A stretch of DNA of 64,000 nt from Kappaphycus alvarezii (Eukaryota; Rhodophyta; Florideophyceae; Gigartinales; Solieriaceae): the NCBI GenBank assembly GCA_002205965.3, contig NADL03000608.1, forward strand, positions 496,001 to 560,000. Direction: 5' to 3'. The translations under genes were made by a program, and so were the position numbers. The notes beneath the pieces are model-generated. The model was not told the origin of the DNA. It did no database searches and saw only the letters and a list, made by a program, of their open reading frames with translations. Positions 21,640 through 33,099 of the stretch are shown piece after piece; the stretch's first letter is position 1, and every line of letters begins with the position of its first letter.

Positions 21640-24600
21640 TTGCAACGATCCCGTCTTCTCGTTCCGTCTTCTCTCATCGTTAGATATTTTCCTTGAAATT
21701 TGGCAAGGAATCTGGGAACACTTCCTTTGATGGATCTCCCGTTGCTTCAAAAATTTCACTTGTTTAATCGTTTAAAGTGAAAATATTAGTTATCCAAGAA
21801 AGGTCTATTGGTATCCAAAACTTTTGTGCAGCGTAAATTTAAACATAAAAAATTCGTCCAAAGTAAAATTCTCAAGCCTGCAGACATAAATGAAACATAT
21901 AGAGCCGGGAATGTCCGTAAAGTGTGCTGTAGCAGAAGATATTAAATTTATATGGGAATATTGACATCTTTTATTAAATTTTGTTCTTGTCACATAACGT
22001 GCTGAAAATGAAAAAAATCCTAAATATGTGTAGTTTATTAATTCGTAAGGTTAAAATATATTTTAGAACTCCATAAGTTAGAGTGATGCTTCGTTTGATG
22101 CCAGAGGGTGATGAAAGGAGGGCAAGTGATATAACATTGGGACTCTGCGCCAATGCGACTAGCGGGGGACGCAGAAGGGGAGTAAATGTGAAGCAACTAG
22201 ATGAAGAAGTGAGAATATGGTAATATCTGCAATGGCTAAGGTCCATTAGCAGAGGAAGATTTTCGTATATTTTCACATATTCATAGATGCAAATTTTATT
22301 TCCTGTAAAATGAGTTTCACAACTCGTATATCTGAATGTAAAACTTCCCAAGAATTATTTAGATTTATTCGTAGTCAATTTTAATTACTCTTATCTTTCA
22401 ATTTACTTCTCCATGAAAAAAATATTGTGAAGCGTTTCAATTTGATACACTACAGGGGTATAAATACTGCGAAATTAGAACGAAGTTTCCAAATTAGCTA
22501 TTTATTTCACCCAAATTTTGTGCTTGCGCTCACTCCTCAATGTGCCGCTGAATAAATAAATTACTGCAGAGATGTATTTCTGTGAAATAAGATCAAAATT
22601 CATTAAGAAGAGAGCTGATCACCTCAATGATGATGATATATAACCCGTTCCGCTTTTCTAAACTACCGGTTATTTCCAAAACACCAATTTTCACGTCACT
22701 CAACCCTGTTATAATTCCTTGTTTTCCTTTCCGTTCCTTTTGCATACTAACATTTATTTTGATCTACAAATTAAAAATTCCCAAATCAATTTACTTTTCA
22801 TCCCCAAACTTAAAACTACTTCTCCTTAAGACAAAATATTTGAGAGTAGTCACCGGTGATGTTCTTGGAATTTGTACTAAATCTTTTGCATGTAAAGGGG
22901 ATAAAAGACTTTTCACCAGCTAAATCCATCAATTATCCCTTTTCATACTAGTTGCAGATTCTTTTTTAAACCACAGCAGAATTAGTGACAAAAAAGAACA
23001 AAATATGATGGATTAAAGTATAGAATGCCAAGCATACTTGCTCTTACATGATCTCAGATCCACAAACCTGTTTTGTAACAATTGAGACTACTCATTCACG
23101 AGAAGACATATTAATTGCATCAGCTAGTGAGCAAAAAGCAGCAATGAGAGTTAATATTTGAGTTTTAACTCATAGAAAATTCTTCTAAGATGAGATTATA
23201 TTTCTGAAAATCAAGAAACACAAATAATACTAAAGAATTAATGAAAGGTGTAAATTTTAGATTATATCAGTAAACACGTAACAATGAGAGAATTATGGAA
23301 TAAGGGCCCCTCTCTGGTTTTCATAAAATTATCCATCGAAAAAGTCAGTAACAGAAGTAAATGGTGCTAAACTAAGAATCAGTACGGTTCGGGGACATTT
23401 GGAAATAGAGATCTACCAGGGAGGAGAAAGAGAGTGATTCTATACTTGGATACACTGCGTGGGTTGTAATGTCATAGTTAAGGTTCCTAAAGATTTTAAC
23501 ACACGTAATGAAGTACGAAACTAAACGAGTTCGTAAGACTGATAAAAAATATAATCACTATATGCTTATTCATACTCTCGCAAACCAAAAAGTAATTTAA
23601 TATCCTTACTTGGTCAAAGTATTTGGAAAAAGCAAATTAAAAAAATTCTAAAAATTAGGTGATTCTGATCACAGAAAAATTCGAATATGCAAAGTTCATA
23701 TTGACGATGTATATAAAAATAATGGGAGAGTCACATTTTGATATTCTGTTTGTTGAAAAAGGGTGTAAATTGTTTGAATTTTTATTTAGACCAAACATTC
23801 CGAGAGAGGGTCGAATAAAGCAGTCTTTGCATAGAATTTGGATAGTAAAAGCTTCTAAATGGTTGAAATATATGGGCTTTAAATCCAAAATAAATAAATA
23901 TATCTATATCGAAATGTTGATAAAAGGCTATATATTCCAACATATCTGACATCTAACAACGAAATGATGAACAATGCTAGGCTCCAATTTTTGAAAAAGG
24001 TTTAACTGTTAAAAGTTCAGATCAAATCTGTCAGGGTCTTATCCCTACAAGAAAATGTAACTTATTTGTTGAATTTGGAGTTGTAGCAAGGAATTTACTC
24101 GCTAGAATAACACCTAAAGAAAGTTCTAACTGGATATATAAAAATTTAAGAATGAACCATAACTTGGTTCAGTGCTCCAGTGAAAGTGTAAAGGCTCAAG
24201 TGCAAGCCTATTAGATTCCTATTTAATTTTAGTGCCAAAGAAATTTATGGATCATGAATTGAAATATAAAATGGTGTTATTGTGTGCAGATAGTATCGAA
24301 AGAAGTTCAAATGATTCCGAATAAAAATTTTGACGAGTGACGAAGACTTGATTCCGATCTAAGGGCTAACGTTTTCTTGAGTGAAAAAATTGCACACAAG
24401 GAGTAAGTCCTATATAAAGCGAAAGACGTGTATCAATAATCAAGACTGTAATATTAGTTTTTGATTCGCACTTTTTGAATATATAAGGGCAAAATCAGTG
24501 ATTTTTACGTAGTTTAAATTTTAGCGTTCTTCAATATTATTACTACCTCCCGTAAAAATATTTCACCTCTAATACTTTTTCATTCACTTTTCACAGACCT

Positions 24601-25440
24601 AATATTGTCGTTAACGTCTATAAACACCTTAGGCAACCCTTACCGTGGCTCCCACTGTCAAAAATATCCTCGATATCACTACCATCATACTTTTAACTAA
24701 CTGCAAGTTCATCACCTGGGGTCCAGAATCCATGTTATCGAACTACCCATTCCTTCCGTTTCTAAATTAAATTCCAGCCCCTTTGCGTATTCAGAAGCCA
24801 ACGCCTCGCTATTTTTCTTCTTTTGCAAGAACTATGAACATCCGTGTTTTTTGCACCTCATCTACAACTTTCTGGCTCCTTGATTTCCTCAATTCAGTTT
24901 CAATATTTAACTGCATCCATCCAATTTTCTTTTCCTTTTATCTTCCTCACTTCTCTTCCTGCATTGTCTATCGGTATTTTCTCGAACGATATCAATTTAC
25001 AAAATTAGGAGAGTTACTAATGTAGACGTTTTATGCTTGAATTTTGATGTTAAATTGCCATTTTAAATTGCCATTTTACGAAATGTGTGTTCTCTATAGT
25101 TCAAAAATCCAATTTCGGACGAGGTTTCCAATGGCCGCCTCTTGGTAGCTATTTGAAGTGAAGACTGATCATTTCAAATGTAACATTGACAAATATGCAT
25201 TGTGACTTTTGTATTTGTGTCATTTTAGTTCTATATCCACATTGCAGTCGTTTGTAATATTATGTTTTGAATTTTTGACATTCAGATTTTTTGCATGAAT
25301 GTTACATTGTATTCATCAATGTTTATTTTTCTAGTATGACTATCAACTTCAGTAACAAAATGTCGTATTTTCTACTAAGTGAAAAATGACTTTGCCGCCA
25401 TAAGGTGGTCTCTTCATCCCTACCCGGTTAACAATACGAT
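21640..25440. other. AT-rich island of unknown origin
   Basis: For about 3.8 kb the sequence is much richer in A and T than its neighbours. Plus-strand frames contain coherent but stop-broken protein stretches, for example MPEGDERRASDITLGLCANA (22,100-22,160), SDPQTCFVTIETTHSRED (about 23,050), the 96-codon open frame 23,659-23,949 with ESHFDILFVEKGCKLFEFLF, and GLIPTRKCNLFVEFGVVARN (about 24,030-24,090). None matches a family I know. It could be an old inserted element or virus-like fossil, organelle- or plasmid-derived DNA, or simply relaxed non-coding DNA. Confidence 0.45.
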
Positions 25441-25470
25441 TAGCACTAGTCAGTTTTGTGATGACAGACA

Positions 25471-25546
25471 AGATCTCGATCACCCTGGGGCGCCGCCGAT
25501 AGGGGGCGCCGCCGGTATCGGCGGCGCCCAAGGGTGATCGAGATCT
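25471..25546. repeat. GC-rich inverted repeat with 30-bp arms
   Basis: Arms 25,471-25,500 and 25,517-25,546 are reverse complements with a single mismatch (both start/end in agatctcgatcaccct / agggtgatcgagatct), with a 16-bp loop that itself repeats the ggcgccgccg core. It would form a very stable cruciform or RNA hairpin. It lies between the AT-rich island and the Copia fossil, where a sequence boundary is expected. It may be a foldback element or transcription stop; no target duplication was seen. Confidence 0.85.
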
Positions 25547-25756
25547 ATTTTGTGTGCGTAGCCAGAGATTTGGTATGGAAGAAAGGTATAGAAATGGAGT
25601 CGAACGCGATCTGAATGAGGGTAAGATGTGTTGTGCGCAGCCACATCCCCCTCACCGCGCGAGAGGGTAGAAATTTTTCACTTATATTTTGCGCCAGGTG
25701 TCGATGGCGGGCAGCTTTCGTGGGATTAGTGAGTAATTCCGCGAGCATGTGTTTGG
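25547..25756. other. Possible 3' flank of the Copia fossil
   Basis: Lies just beyond the end of the Copia RNase H frame, where a 3' LTR would be expected. I could not match it to the region right of 37,905, so an LTR is not claimed. Confidence 0.3.
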
Positions 25757-26290
25757 CTAGTGTGTGGTGAACTCTGAGAAGGTTGCGTTAATTACATTGG
25801 GGAGGTAGTGGTGAAGGATATCAATATGATTGCGGCGGCGTGTGGGAGCCTTGGATATTGCGAGGAGAATGGCGGTAATTTTGTCGACAGCCAGCCGGGG
25901 GGGTGAGGCGGGCGGGAATCGAAGCTCAGATAGGAGACTATGAAGCCAGAAAAGTTCATAAGCAGTGTGGGAGGATGCAATGTACTCAGATTCACAAGTG
26001 GAGAGGCTCACAAAAGGCTAAAGTGAGTTTTGCCGTGAGTTTGGGGTGTCTTAAAAAATTAAAAGTCGTCCAGAAACATACCGGCACGATTATTTGCGGT
26101 TTGCGAAGTCAGCGTCAGCATAGGCCTGTAGAGGAGATTTTTGTCGTAATTAGAGAAGAGGAAATAATCCTTCGTGGACGAAATTTTCCGAACTCGGCGC
26201 TTGATCAGGGTCCAATCGTGGTTTGTGGGCTGCGTTTTAGTACATTCAAACGCACCAGTGAGGAAAGCCACGTCCAGACGAGTGGAGTGA
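25757..26290 (-). mobile_element. Copia RNase H region
   Basis: The end of the Copia polyprotein: the pre-RNase H segment (FLTGAFECTKTQPTNHDWTL) and the RNase H end with LSTCESEYIASSHTAYELFW, LAVDKITAILLA and NHIDILHHYLP, which match the conserved acidic and HID positions of Copia elements. Confidence 0.75.
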
Positions 26291-26446
26291 GCTATTTAGC
26301 GGACAATGCAGAGGGTTGCTTGTAACATTTTGCAGGTGGGAGGGGCCAGCGGTTTGATATCTGTCAGTCGTCGGGATTGAGACCATCTTTGGATGGTGTT
26401 TTAACCGTTTTGCACTTTTCCAATCTGAGCGTGGTAGTTATTTCTC

Positions 26447-27060
26447 CTATGAGATGGTTTTGGTGTACCCGGGAGCCGTTCGAAGATTACAAAAAAATTC
26501 CAACCGATTTTTGGGAAGAACAACCGAATCTTTTGATGATGTGCCGGAGGGAAACGATGTCTGCGAGGGCATTGAGCAGAGGCGAGTGAGAAGAAGCTGC
26601 CAGAAATCTTCTGTTGTGATGGGGACCAGTACTAAGTCTTGGTTGGTGCTTGTGTCGAACTTTTTCGGGTCTAAGAGTAGAGGAGTAAATCCGTGGGACT
26701 GAGTTGGCGGCAGAGACCTTTGGTGTACATGAACGCTGTTGGGGCTTGTCGTAAAGGTTGCCAATGAGTTGCCCAAATTTCTCTTCATGTGCGAGGGAAA
26801 CGTCGAAGCGAGGAGGTTGGCGAATGTAGACGGGTACGGTAAGTGTATATCTCTCACAGAGGTATGCTCCATTAATTTATGTGTGTTCCAGGTGCACTTT
26901 GGACCGACCGGTGAGTGAGATTAGCAGAAAAATGCTTGAATTCTCCACATTGTATGATGCGGTACATTTGGGGTCGAAATGCCCGTGTGGCACCATGAGA
27001 TCACTGCTCAAAACACATCAGGCCTTGCGTGCGACAATATCGTTTGTGAGAGTGGTTTTA
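26447..27060 (-). mobile_element. Copia reverse transcriptase region, badly worn
   Basis: Position between integrase and RNase H makes this the reverse transcriptase. Only weak family likeness is visible in the remaining frames (for example FTPLLLDPKKFDTSTNQDLV). Assigned mainly by context. Confidence 0.45.
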
Positions 27061-27479
27061 TAGCGATATTTCATTGTAGTGAGGACTGGCTTCGTGCCTG
27101 AGGATATGGAAGGGATCTAGGGGATACCTGCCAGGGGATCGAGTGGGTCCAATTCGGCGTTTTTAGCTTTCCCCATTGTGCTGCATCAGGATATTTGGCT
27201 GCTTGACGTCTTGATCGCGGAGGTGGGGGTTGGTATGGATGATGGTTGCTGGGATTGGTGAGAACGCATGATGAAATGATTGACATGGGTCAAGATTATT
27301 TTTAAACGGGCAGAAGTCAACTGAGCTGCAGATTTGGTAGCGATTGAAGGCGATATTCCATATTTTGATTTAAGCGGTACTAATGGGGTGAATGTACCGT
27401 GCCTTTTCGGCGCGATGATGGATTTTCTTCTTGTCCGGCTGCAATCGGAGAATGGTGACAAGTTGACCGAAGGTGAAGA

Positions 27480-28370
27480 TGCGGGGGATTCTAGGTGGTT
27501 GTCCATAACACAGAGTGTGGACAGATTGTGGACGGAGGAGTGATATGTTAGGTTACATTGAAGGCTGTGTCTGCAGCAGCATCTTGCAAGTGGTGGAGAC
27601 AGTCGACTGTGGGTAAGGGCTGCTCAAGTAGAGTTTAGCAGGTTGCCTTTGACTCTCTCTGTGAGGGAGTTTTGTTGAGGGGAGTAGGGGGTAGTGGGAA
27701 GAATTTGAAATACAAAAGCGGGCAGGGCGTCTCTGAACGCTTGAGAGGTGAGCTCTTTGGAATTTTCTCTGTAAATGTGCAGATTGTATCTTACATGGAG
27801 TGCATAGACATATGTGAAGGTGGGCAGTGGTTTGTAGAGGGCATCAGCATGGGACCGTAGGAGTTCGATGTGCACGAATCTTGTGACGGTTTTGAGCTTC
27901 GTGTAGAGAATTAGAATTAGAGCTCGGGAGGTTTTGAATAATACCATGTCATATTGGGAAGCAAACATTGCAACAGAAAGAAAGTTGCGTTAAATGCGTG
28001 AGGCATGGACTTTATCTGGAATATACAGGGCCTCATCCGTTGTCTGGATGGCTACGGAACCCTGTTGGGTGATTGTAAATATGTGTCCTGGGGTAAAGAG
28101 AGTGTAAGCGGGTCGGGAGTGAGAGATCATTGTGGAGTGAGGATGTGTCATATTTACAGGGTGTTCAGCGCAATTGAGGGAGAACGTACCACCAAATGCA
28201 GTATTATAATGCGTGTGATGAGCAGGGCCGTCTCGCTCGAGATGGTTGATCCTCTCATCGAGGTCTTTATAGGTGGGGTAGGGAGGGGTTTCGATTCCAT
28301 ATGCCTGAGATTCTTGTAGTGCAATTGTCAATCTTATTGTACTGCCATCGGAAGAGCTGATTTTAGTCAT
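27480..28370 (-). mobile_element. Copia protease/pre-integrase and integrase region
   Basis: The right part shows the stretch that follows the Copia protease (GHIFTITQQGSVAIQ, ALYIPDKVHASR, then an LLSVA-like block and DMVLFKTSRALI). The left part is the integrase core, ending in PTTPYSPQQNSLTERVKGN, the conserved block with the catalytic Glu. Fossil. Confidence 0.7.
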
Positions 28371-28389
28371 TTTTTAATGATCAAATCTT

Positions 28390-29350
28390 TGTTCATGCTG
28401 GCTCACTGCTACCAGCAGGCACCGTACAGCACTTTATACAGTAGTAAGAGTAATTTTCGGTTGTCTCCCACCATTGTTATTGGTATTGGACGCTCACCCG
28501 AAACGGCCTGAGGGCTTGCAGTCCGACCCACTTGGCCTCCAACTTGGACACTGATATTTTTGCAGGAAAAAGGCACTTGTTTGGACAGGTGTCGACTTTA
28601 CTCATGTGTAACTTGAATCTCCATTTCTTGGCTGACATTGACTTTACATGCCCCGCCGTCACAGATAACCCTAGTCCAGCTAACTATAATTTACACCTAC
28701 CTGGCTACTGTAGCCCCAGAATAAACAGCTACCCCGGTATTGCCTCTGCACTTTACTCCCAACTTCCGACTTTGCGACAACATTGCCAACGGCAACTTTG
28801 ACTATAGCCACGTTTCTCCGCTAGCGTATCCCTTCTATTTTCCCCTCTCTATCCCATATGATACTAACCATTTCATTGTTATTTTGTGCCTTTTACTCAG
28901 ACTTGGCGCCCCGAACTCCGACGTCTATATACAAATAGGAACTTGAAGTTTTTTGATTATCTCCAAAGGAGATAATCACCAAAGGAGATAATCAGCACTG
29001 CTGACCCACCACTACCTCTTTTAGTGTCCAATCTTGCACCACTGGTGTCTTCGATTTTGTTGACTAGATTCCTCACAAGTTTCTGGTATTCCCCGCATCC
29101 CGGCCCGCCCTTACAAATCGGAGGACAAGTATACCGTCCAGCAGTCCAACCAATCACCCCCACTCTACTACCTCAACTTCTCATCGCAGTCTTCGAGTTT
29201 TGCTCCTGCATTGCAGGGTGCTTACATAGAAAGAGGGACAACGAAGAACCTGTGAGTCTTGATGTGTTTATGTTGGTTTTCTCATTGTCTGACGGTATGT
29301 CGTACTTAGAAGGGGAAAAGTGCGCCACCTTACATTTCATGTTAGTTCTG
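28390..29350. other. Foreign segment between Copia gag and pol
   Basis: About 1 kb separates recognisable Copia gag from pol. Its right half (28,957-29,200, minus strand) matches the unrecognised repeat at 7,085-7,315: GRYTCPPICKGGPGCGEYQK and GSGGSAVLIIS. The 24-bp region at 28,955-28,995 contains two copies of ccaaaggagataatca. It is probably a second insertion into the Copia fossil. Confidence 0.5.
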
Positions 29351-29360
29351 TCTTACCATT

Positions 29361-29872
29361 TTAAGGTCTATATTCGGAATCACTTTGGATGATGCAGCCA
29401 TGAACTTGGCACAAATTCCCTGTATATCCAGTTGGCCGCTTTTGAATAGTATAGATGGGTCTGGAATATGGAATACCTAAGGGCGCGTAGAACGACGTTG
29501 GGGTTAGGAGCAGTAGGCAAGAAAGATAGGTTTCTGCGGTGTCGGCGAAAGTTGAGGGTAAATTAATTATTACAGAAAGAGATGTTGCCGCAGCATAGGC
29601 GCCTGTTACAGTGGTTTGAGACCTCCTTGATGGTATCCGGGGGTGTGGCGGCCATGAAGATGGCCAGCTGAGATGAGTGAGCATTGGCCTTGGGTGCATG
29701 AATGAGAAAACGAATGGTTGTCTGTTCGTGTGAGATAGACGGGTATTCGGACCGGATTACCCGTGCTTGGATCGACATATGGGTTTGGATGTAGTCTTGG
29801 ATTTTCGTGTCAGGAGCAAAAAAGGGTGGCACGCGCCTCTGCAGCAAGAACGTCGTGATAATTCATGTAGTA
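29361..29872 (-). mobile_element. Copia gag, downstream portion
   Basis: Minus-strand frames with RFLIHAPKANAHSSQLAIFM and neighbouring helix-rich text fit the middle of a Copia gag. The end of this block at 29,872 is exactly the target duplication TAGTA of the Gypsy element, and the same gag resumes beyond 37,383. Confidence 0.55.
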
Positions 29873-30592
29873 TGATAGGGGTAAATCGGCGGGGAAGAGA
29901 TCCTGGGAACCAATTACCCTGAGAAGGAGGTGTTGCGAGCGACAAAAGTGCTACCGTGGTATTGTTTAACGAACAAAAGGGAGTGTATATAGAAGAGAGT
30001 TGAGGAAGCTACAAGCAAGTATAAAAGGGGCAGGGTCTACCACCGACGCTCTGCGACTAGCGTAAGAAAACGTTTTCTTGGGTCTGAAGTTGACTCTCAA
30101 CTTCCTACTACTCTGGACTTGGCTTGAAGTTGTCTGCCAACTTGCTTGACCTCCACAAAAGGAAGCAGTTTACTCGGCTTATATAGACTTTTCGGCTAAT
30201 CCTAAAGTCTCAATCAAACATACTAATAACCATAAAATGCATTCACAGGAATCGTGTGAACCAGAGAGACTATTAGAAGATCTTTTCTCAAGTTAAATAT
30301 CTAGGTGCCATGCCCATGCCAGCCACCCATCGGCCAGGGGTGGGAATTGATGTGGCCATTATATAGACCTATCAGAGTCACTCGTAGTATCACCCACATC
30401 CTGGAACTGTACTGACATCTACTATGACAGCGTGTCCTAAAATAAAAAATCAACCGGTGATTTTGCCACACTCCCCCAAATTAAAAATATCTTGCAAATT
30501 CAAAAACTGAGAAAATATCTTCCCAATTCCGATACTGTATACAATTATGGTCCTCATCTAGATTTTTTCCGTGTGCGAATTTGCGCACATCA
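29873..30592 (-). repeat. 3' LTR of Gypsy copy A
   Basis: 720 bp, matching 36,666-37,383 and 57,630-58,339. Contains a TATA-like gtctatataag (minus strand, at 30,179-30,188), the palindrome aagaaaacgttttctt (30,064-30,079) and the hairpin gaagttgactctcaacttc (30,086-30,104). A purine-rich stretch (gagcgggaggg on the minus strand) abuts it at 30,593-30,606, the expected polypurine tract. Confidence 0.95.
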
Positions 30593-30599
30593 CGCCCTC

Positions 30600-31640
30600 C
30601 CGCTCAAGACGACGTCCCGGCTCGTCTTCTGTTCTTCTTCTGTTTCCGTTAGCGTTCGCTGTCTTATTGATAAAACGTATGGTCTCTCAAACGGGTACGG
30701 ATGCAACTGATTACCAATATGATGCTCTAAAAAGTAGGTTTGCATTACTGGTACCTCACTTTGTAGCATAGCCTCATATATTGGTTTGATAACATCGAGG
30801 TGGGGTTGAATACATTCTTCTTCCGTGACTCTTCCGAATCTTCCAAGAGTGAAAAAATATATGTGATATGCAAACTCTTCTGGAAGATGCCGGAGGAATG
30901 GATGCCGATAAGAAAAGAAGACGCGCATCATCAAGAACGAATCTTCGTAAGATAAGTGCGGTCCATGTAGCGCCCTAAAACATAAACAGATGCTTATCAT
31001 GAAATAAGAAATGACCTGCGCATCGTTCGCATCCTCGGAGATATTGCGCAGCCAAAAAGATAATCTTCTTCTTCCGACTGTATGCTGTGCATGGTTGTGA
31101 AGGAGAGCTAGAGATGAAGTTGTGGTGGACGGTCCCGATGAATGGCCGCGACCAGCTCCTGACGTACTGGGACCTGCACGAGGTCCTCTCGGGGGACGAC
31201 CGGAACCTCTTCTGGGCGGGTTGTTGTCTCCGAAGGTCCTCCTCTGGTCATCATCACTGCTTCAGGAGGATCCTCGCCGCCTCCAACGTTCCCAATTTGT
31301 GGCGGAGAAACGTAAGGTTCCCATAGAGGATACGGGACCAGTCTGTACTCCATATCCGGGGGTAAGGCGTAACCTCTCAGTCGCACGTCTTGGTTGTTCT
31401 TGAGAAATACGTAAATTGGACGGATAATATTCAGATACGTTTGCGACAAGTCTCCAGCAGCTACCATTCCATATCTTCCTATAGAGTAATGATATATTAC
31501 CTCCACAAACTCTGGACCTGCTTCCGTGAACCTTCCGTTTTGGAATGAAAATAGAACCTTATTAATAGTCGGAAATCTTCTTCAGGTAGCAATGGTCCGT
31601 TCAACGTACGAAAACATAGGCATATATTAATGTAGAAATG
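30600..31640 (-). mobile_element. Extra 3' region of Gypsy copy A: duplicated unknown module
   Basis: Beyond integrase lie two related modules of about 120 residues (about 31,640-31,290 and 31,000-30,610). Both open with ICLCFR(T/A)L(N/H)GP(L/H)L, continue through an acidic-aromatic stretch, GR(Y/F)G.V, an IIRPIY / VIKPIY block, and close with a PYP..(E/R)PY(V/F) motif. Copy B has the same pair. I do not recognise the module; it is not an obvious envelope (no clear signal peptide or membrane anchor). A Pro/Glu-rich linker separates the two. Confidence 0.6.
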
Positions 31641-31969
31641 GATGATTACGTGGAGTTCGTAGTAGTCCCGCGTAATCGAGATGATCCATTCCCAGGCCCT
31701 TTTTCCTCCCATAGGAATCATTCTATAGTTAAAGATGAGTATGCCCCGTGGTTGCGCATAGTCCTGTGTGAGAAGGAATTCTTCAGGCCTCTGATGATAA
31801 GGGACCAGACGACGTGCATGGATAGCCCTCCTTGATCTCTTCCCTGAGCTTGAACAGAGCTGATAGTGCGGGTGTCTTTCCTCCGTGACGATGCAAGGGT
31901 TCGAGTACTTGGTTTGGAAGGCCGGCCACTTCACAGCCTGCTGCATTGCTTTTCCATGTACTACAAGTA

Positions 31970-33010
31970 CTTTAGAGCCAACTGAAAAGGTTCTGACTGC
32001 AGTTCTGCATCCTTATTTCTTGTCTGTGTTAGCGCGCGGTGTGATCTCCAGCCTTCGGTGGCCAGTAGTTCAACTTCCCTACTCTCTTCATCGATAATAT
32101 TTGTTTCCATGTCTCTCTGTAACATTCTAGGAGCCCTTCCGTACATTAGCTCGAATGGTGAGCGTCCATTTCTTCCTCTTCTTCGACGATAGCCGTATAA
32201 CACTTTTGGTAAGGCATCTTCCCACTGGATTTCATTCTCCGACATAGTTTTCGATATTGCTCGTTTGATGGTTCCAACCATCCTCTCGCTTTCCCGTTGG
32301 ACATAGGAGCGTATGCGAGAACGGTCTTCAGCTGAATCCCTTTCTCTTCCAAAAAACGAAGCAGTGAAGTTGCAGTAAAACAAAGGGCGTTATCCGAGAT
32401 GATCCTTTTTGGAAGACCAAACGGTTCAATTATTTCTTTTTCGATGAATCTCAGTACCACCTCAGCATTTGCCTCCTCGACTGCAACTGCTATTGGCCAT
32501 CCAGTAAGATGTTCCACCCCTATAAGGAGATATTTGTTTCCGGAAGAAGTTTCCTTGAACGGGCCCGCGAAGTCAATTGAGAAGGTTTCAAAGAGACCGG
32601 AAACTGGAAAACTTAGAGTTGTCTTATACTTCCGTATTGGAGTGAATTTTTGGCAGTTGTCGCAGCTTTTCACGAAATTATAGACGTCCTTATGGATACC
32701 GGGCCACCAGAATCTCTCAGTTACGAATTTTTTGGTTGTTTCGAGATCCCAATGCCCTAGCTCATCATGGAAAGTCCTCAAGATCTTCATTCTTTCTTTC
32801 AAAGGGGCCACTAGTCGGGGACCGGCTTTAGTGTGCCGGAAGAGTTTCCCATTCCACAATGTAAAAGCCTTTTGATTCCTGCGTACCCAATTTCTGTGTT
32901 CAAGATCAACCTTTCTCATTTCTAGTCCATCGAGGAATTTGATCAGTCCGTGAATATTAGCTTCGTACTCGTTATCGTTCGGCAACTGCAACTCGGCGAC
33001 TCCGACGATG
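31970..33010 (-). mobile_element. Gypsy copy A integrase region
   Basis: Shows the zinc-binding HHCC region (HDELGHWDLETTKKF, WWPGIHKDVYNF, CDNCQKF), the core with FSIDFAGPFKETSSG, IISDNALCF and the third acidic block, and a C-terminal part with PFELMYGRAPRML. Integrase joins the DNA copy to the host chromosome. Fossil. Confidence 0.85.
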
Positions 33011-33099
33011 TCCTCCGAAGCTTTTTCATTTGGAATCAGTGCGTCCCTCAAGCGGGATAGGTAATCGGCAGGCTGATTATTGCGTCCGGGTCTATACAC

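Noticed and set aside
21640-25440. Nuclear copy of organelle DNA
   Set aside because: No organelle gene, rRNA or tRNA was recognised in any frame; kept only as one possibility.
25547-25756. 3' LTR of the Copia fossil
   Set aside because: No matching sequence could be found on the right side beyond 37,905.
27186-27543. Plus-strand genes in the 25.9-28.4-kb stretch
   Set aside because: These open frames are antisense shadows of Copia gag/pol text on the minus strand.
30600-31640. Envelope gene in the Gypsy 3' region
   Set aside because: No signal peptide, membrane anchor or cleavage site pattern is visible; the region is a duplicated soluble-looking module.
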